Part shown: one piece after another, positions 63,278 to 64,000 of the stretch
Layout of the letters: each line of letters begins with the position of its first letter
How positions within the stretch are numbered: the stretch's first letter is position 1
Origin: Volvox africanus
Taxonomy: Eukaryota; Chlorophyta; Chlorophyceae; Chlamydomonadales; Volvocaceae
NCBI GenBank assembly: GCA_030268105.1
Contig: BSDZ01000026.1
Coordinates: 438,001-502,000, forward strand
DNA length: 64,000 nt
Direction: 5' to 3'
Made by a program: the position numbers and the translations under genes
Notes under the pieces: model-generated
Told to the model about the DNA's origin: nothing
Seen by the model: only the letters and a program-made list of their open reading frames with translations
Databases searched by the model: none

Positions 63278-64000
63278 GCGGATCGAAACTGGATAATTCA
63301 TTATCATTATGTAATTTGTATACGTAGTTTTAGATTATGATCCTCATCTTTTATTCGTTCACTCTTCTCATTTGCAGGAACAGAGTGCCTGATGACCTGA
63401 TGAAGGATTGACGGTGATACCCCAGTCAGGAAACAAATGTATAGCCACCCACTCCCTGGTATTCAATGAATGCGGGCAGGGATGCGGACAATCGTACGTG
63501 TTTCGATGGTTTCTTTTTTGGGCGGTGCCGCAGCATGAAGCACCTCGGGGGCCCTGCTCTAAAGGATTGTCCATGTCCGTGTCTGCTTTTGTGTGTTTGT
63601 TTGTTTGTTTGTTTGTTTGTTTGTGTGTTTGTTTGTTTGTTTGTTTGTGTGTTTGTTTGTTTGTTTGTGTGTTTGTTTGTTTGTGTGTTTGTGTGTGAAT
63701 GTGACGACCCAAAACCATGATTCTCCCATCCGAAATGCAATATTTATAGCCCTATACAACCCTACAGTCCTATACTTCATGGAATCTATCTCGTCTGTAG
63801 CTAACGATAATCATTTGAGCACAACCGTATTTTACGAGGTCAAGGTGCTACAACGCTTATAGATCCAGTCATGCGTAAATATTTGGTTTCTAAGTGACAC
63901 GATTCACATAACTTTAATCTGAGTCAAGTAACGGCATTTGCTTGACAAGCCAACCATTCCCTTTAATCAGCGTCTATCTTACCGCAGTGGAACAAGAGTG
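63278..64000. repeat. Tandem unit D, left part only
   Basis: Begins with the same GCGGATCGAAACTGG sequence and follows unit C up to the window edge. It covers only the region downstream of a further lectin gene, so the array continues to the right. Confidence 0.88.

Overview
This window looks like nuclear DNA of a chlorophycean green alga, probably volvocine (Volvox/Chlamydomonas relatives). The evidence is GC-rich, alanine-rich exons split by many small GT-AG introns, TGTAA polyadenylation signals after several stop codons, Ser-Pro/Pro-Ser hydroxyproline-type linkers in secreted proteins, C-type lectin domains, nuclear-type tRNAs, and abundant micro- and minisatellites. Species cannot be fixed from the sequence alone. 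Gene models below were built by hand by matching reading frame, splice phase and domain continuity.

Left part (1-13 kb): a minus-strand gene (745-4235, running off the left edge) joins a starch-binding CBM25/53-like module to a sucrose-phosphatase-like HAD domain. Divergent from it, an 11-exon plus-strand gene (5495-12601) encodes a large secreted protein with a proprotein-convertase P domain but no protease domain. A tRNA-Gln gene lies antisense in one of its introns.

Middle (13-29 kb): mostly gene-poor. An AT-rich 1.8-kb block (about 14990-16790) looks bacterial: a truncated HU gene, short AT-rich ORFs, a ribosome binding site, a palindromic repeat and a factor-independent terminator. It is best explained as DNA from a Rickettsiales-like endosymbiont in the nuclear genome. 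There follow an 18S rRNA scrap, a tRNA-Pro gene, a minus-strand PAP2 lipid phosphatase gene (20606-23895) and a two-exon YnfA/UPF0060 membrane protein gene (24233-24850).

29.8-43.2 kb: a 12-exon plus-strand gene (29865-37930) encodes a DEDDh 3'-5' exonuclease with a long disordered N-terminus carrying a PIP-box-like motif. A minus-strand gene (39459-43214) encodes a secreted protein with three cysteine-rich repeats, a Ser-Pro rod and a double-psi beta-barrel (expansin/RlpA-like) domain.

Right part (44.1-64 kb): a tandem array of three complete and one partial 5.6-7.0 kb units. Each complete unit carries a minus-strand gene for a secreted protein with two C-type lectin domains. Intron 1 of each gene holds 1.0-1.5 kb of a pentameric YGCAC satellite. 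Intron length differs between copies only by whole 5-bp units. In one copy the intron is a multiple of three and fully open, so intron retention would insert a cysteine-rich repeat into the lectin domain. This array, the bacterial insertion, and the two unusual fusion or stand-alone domain proteins are the most interesting parts of the window.
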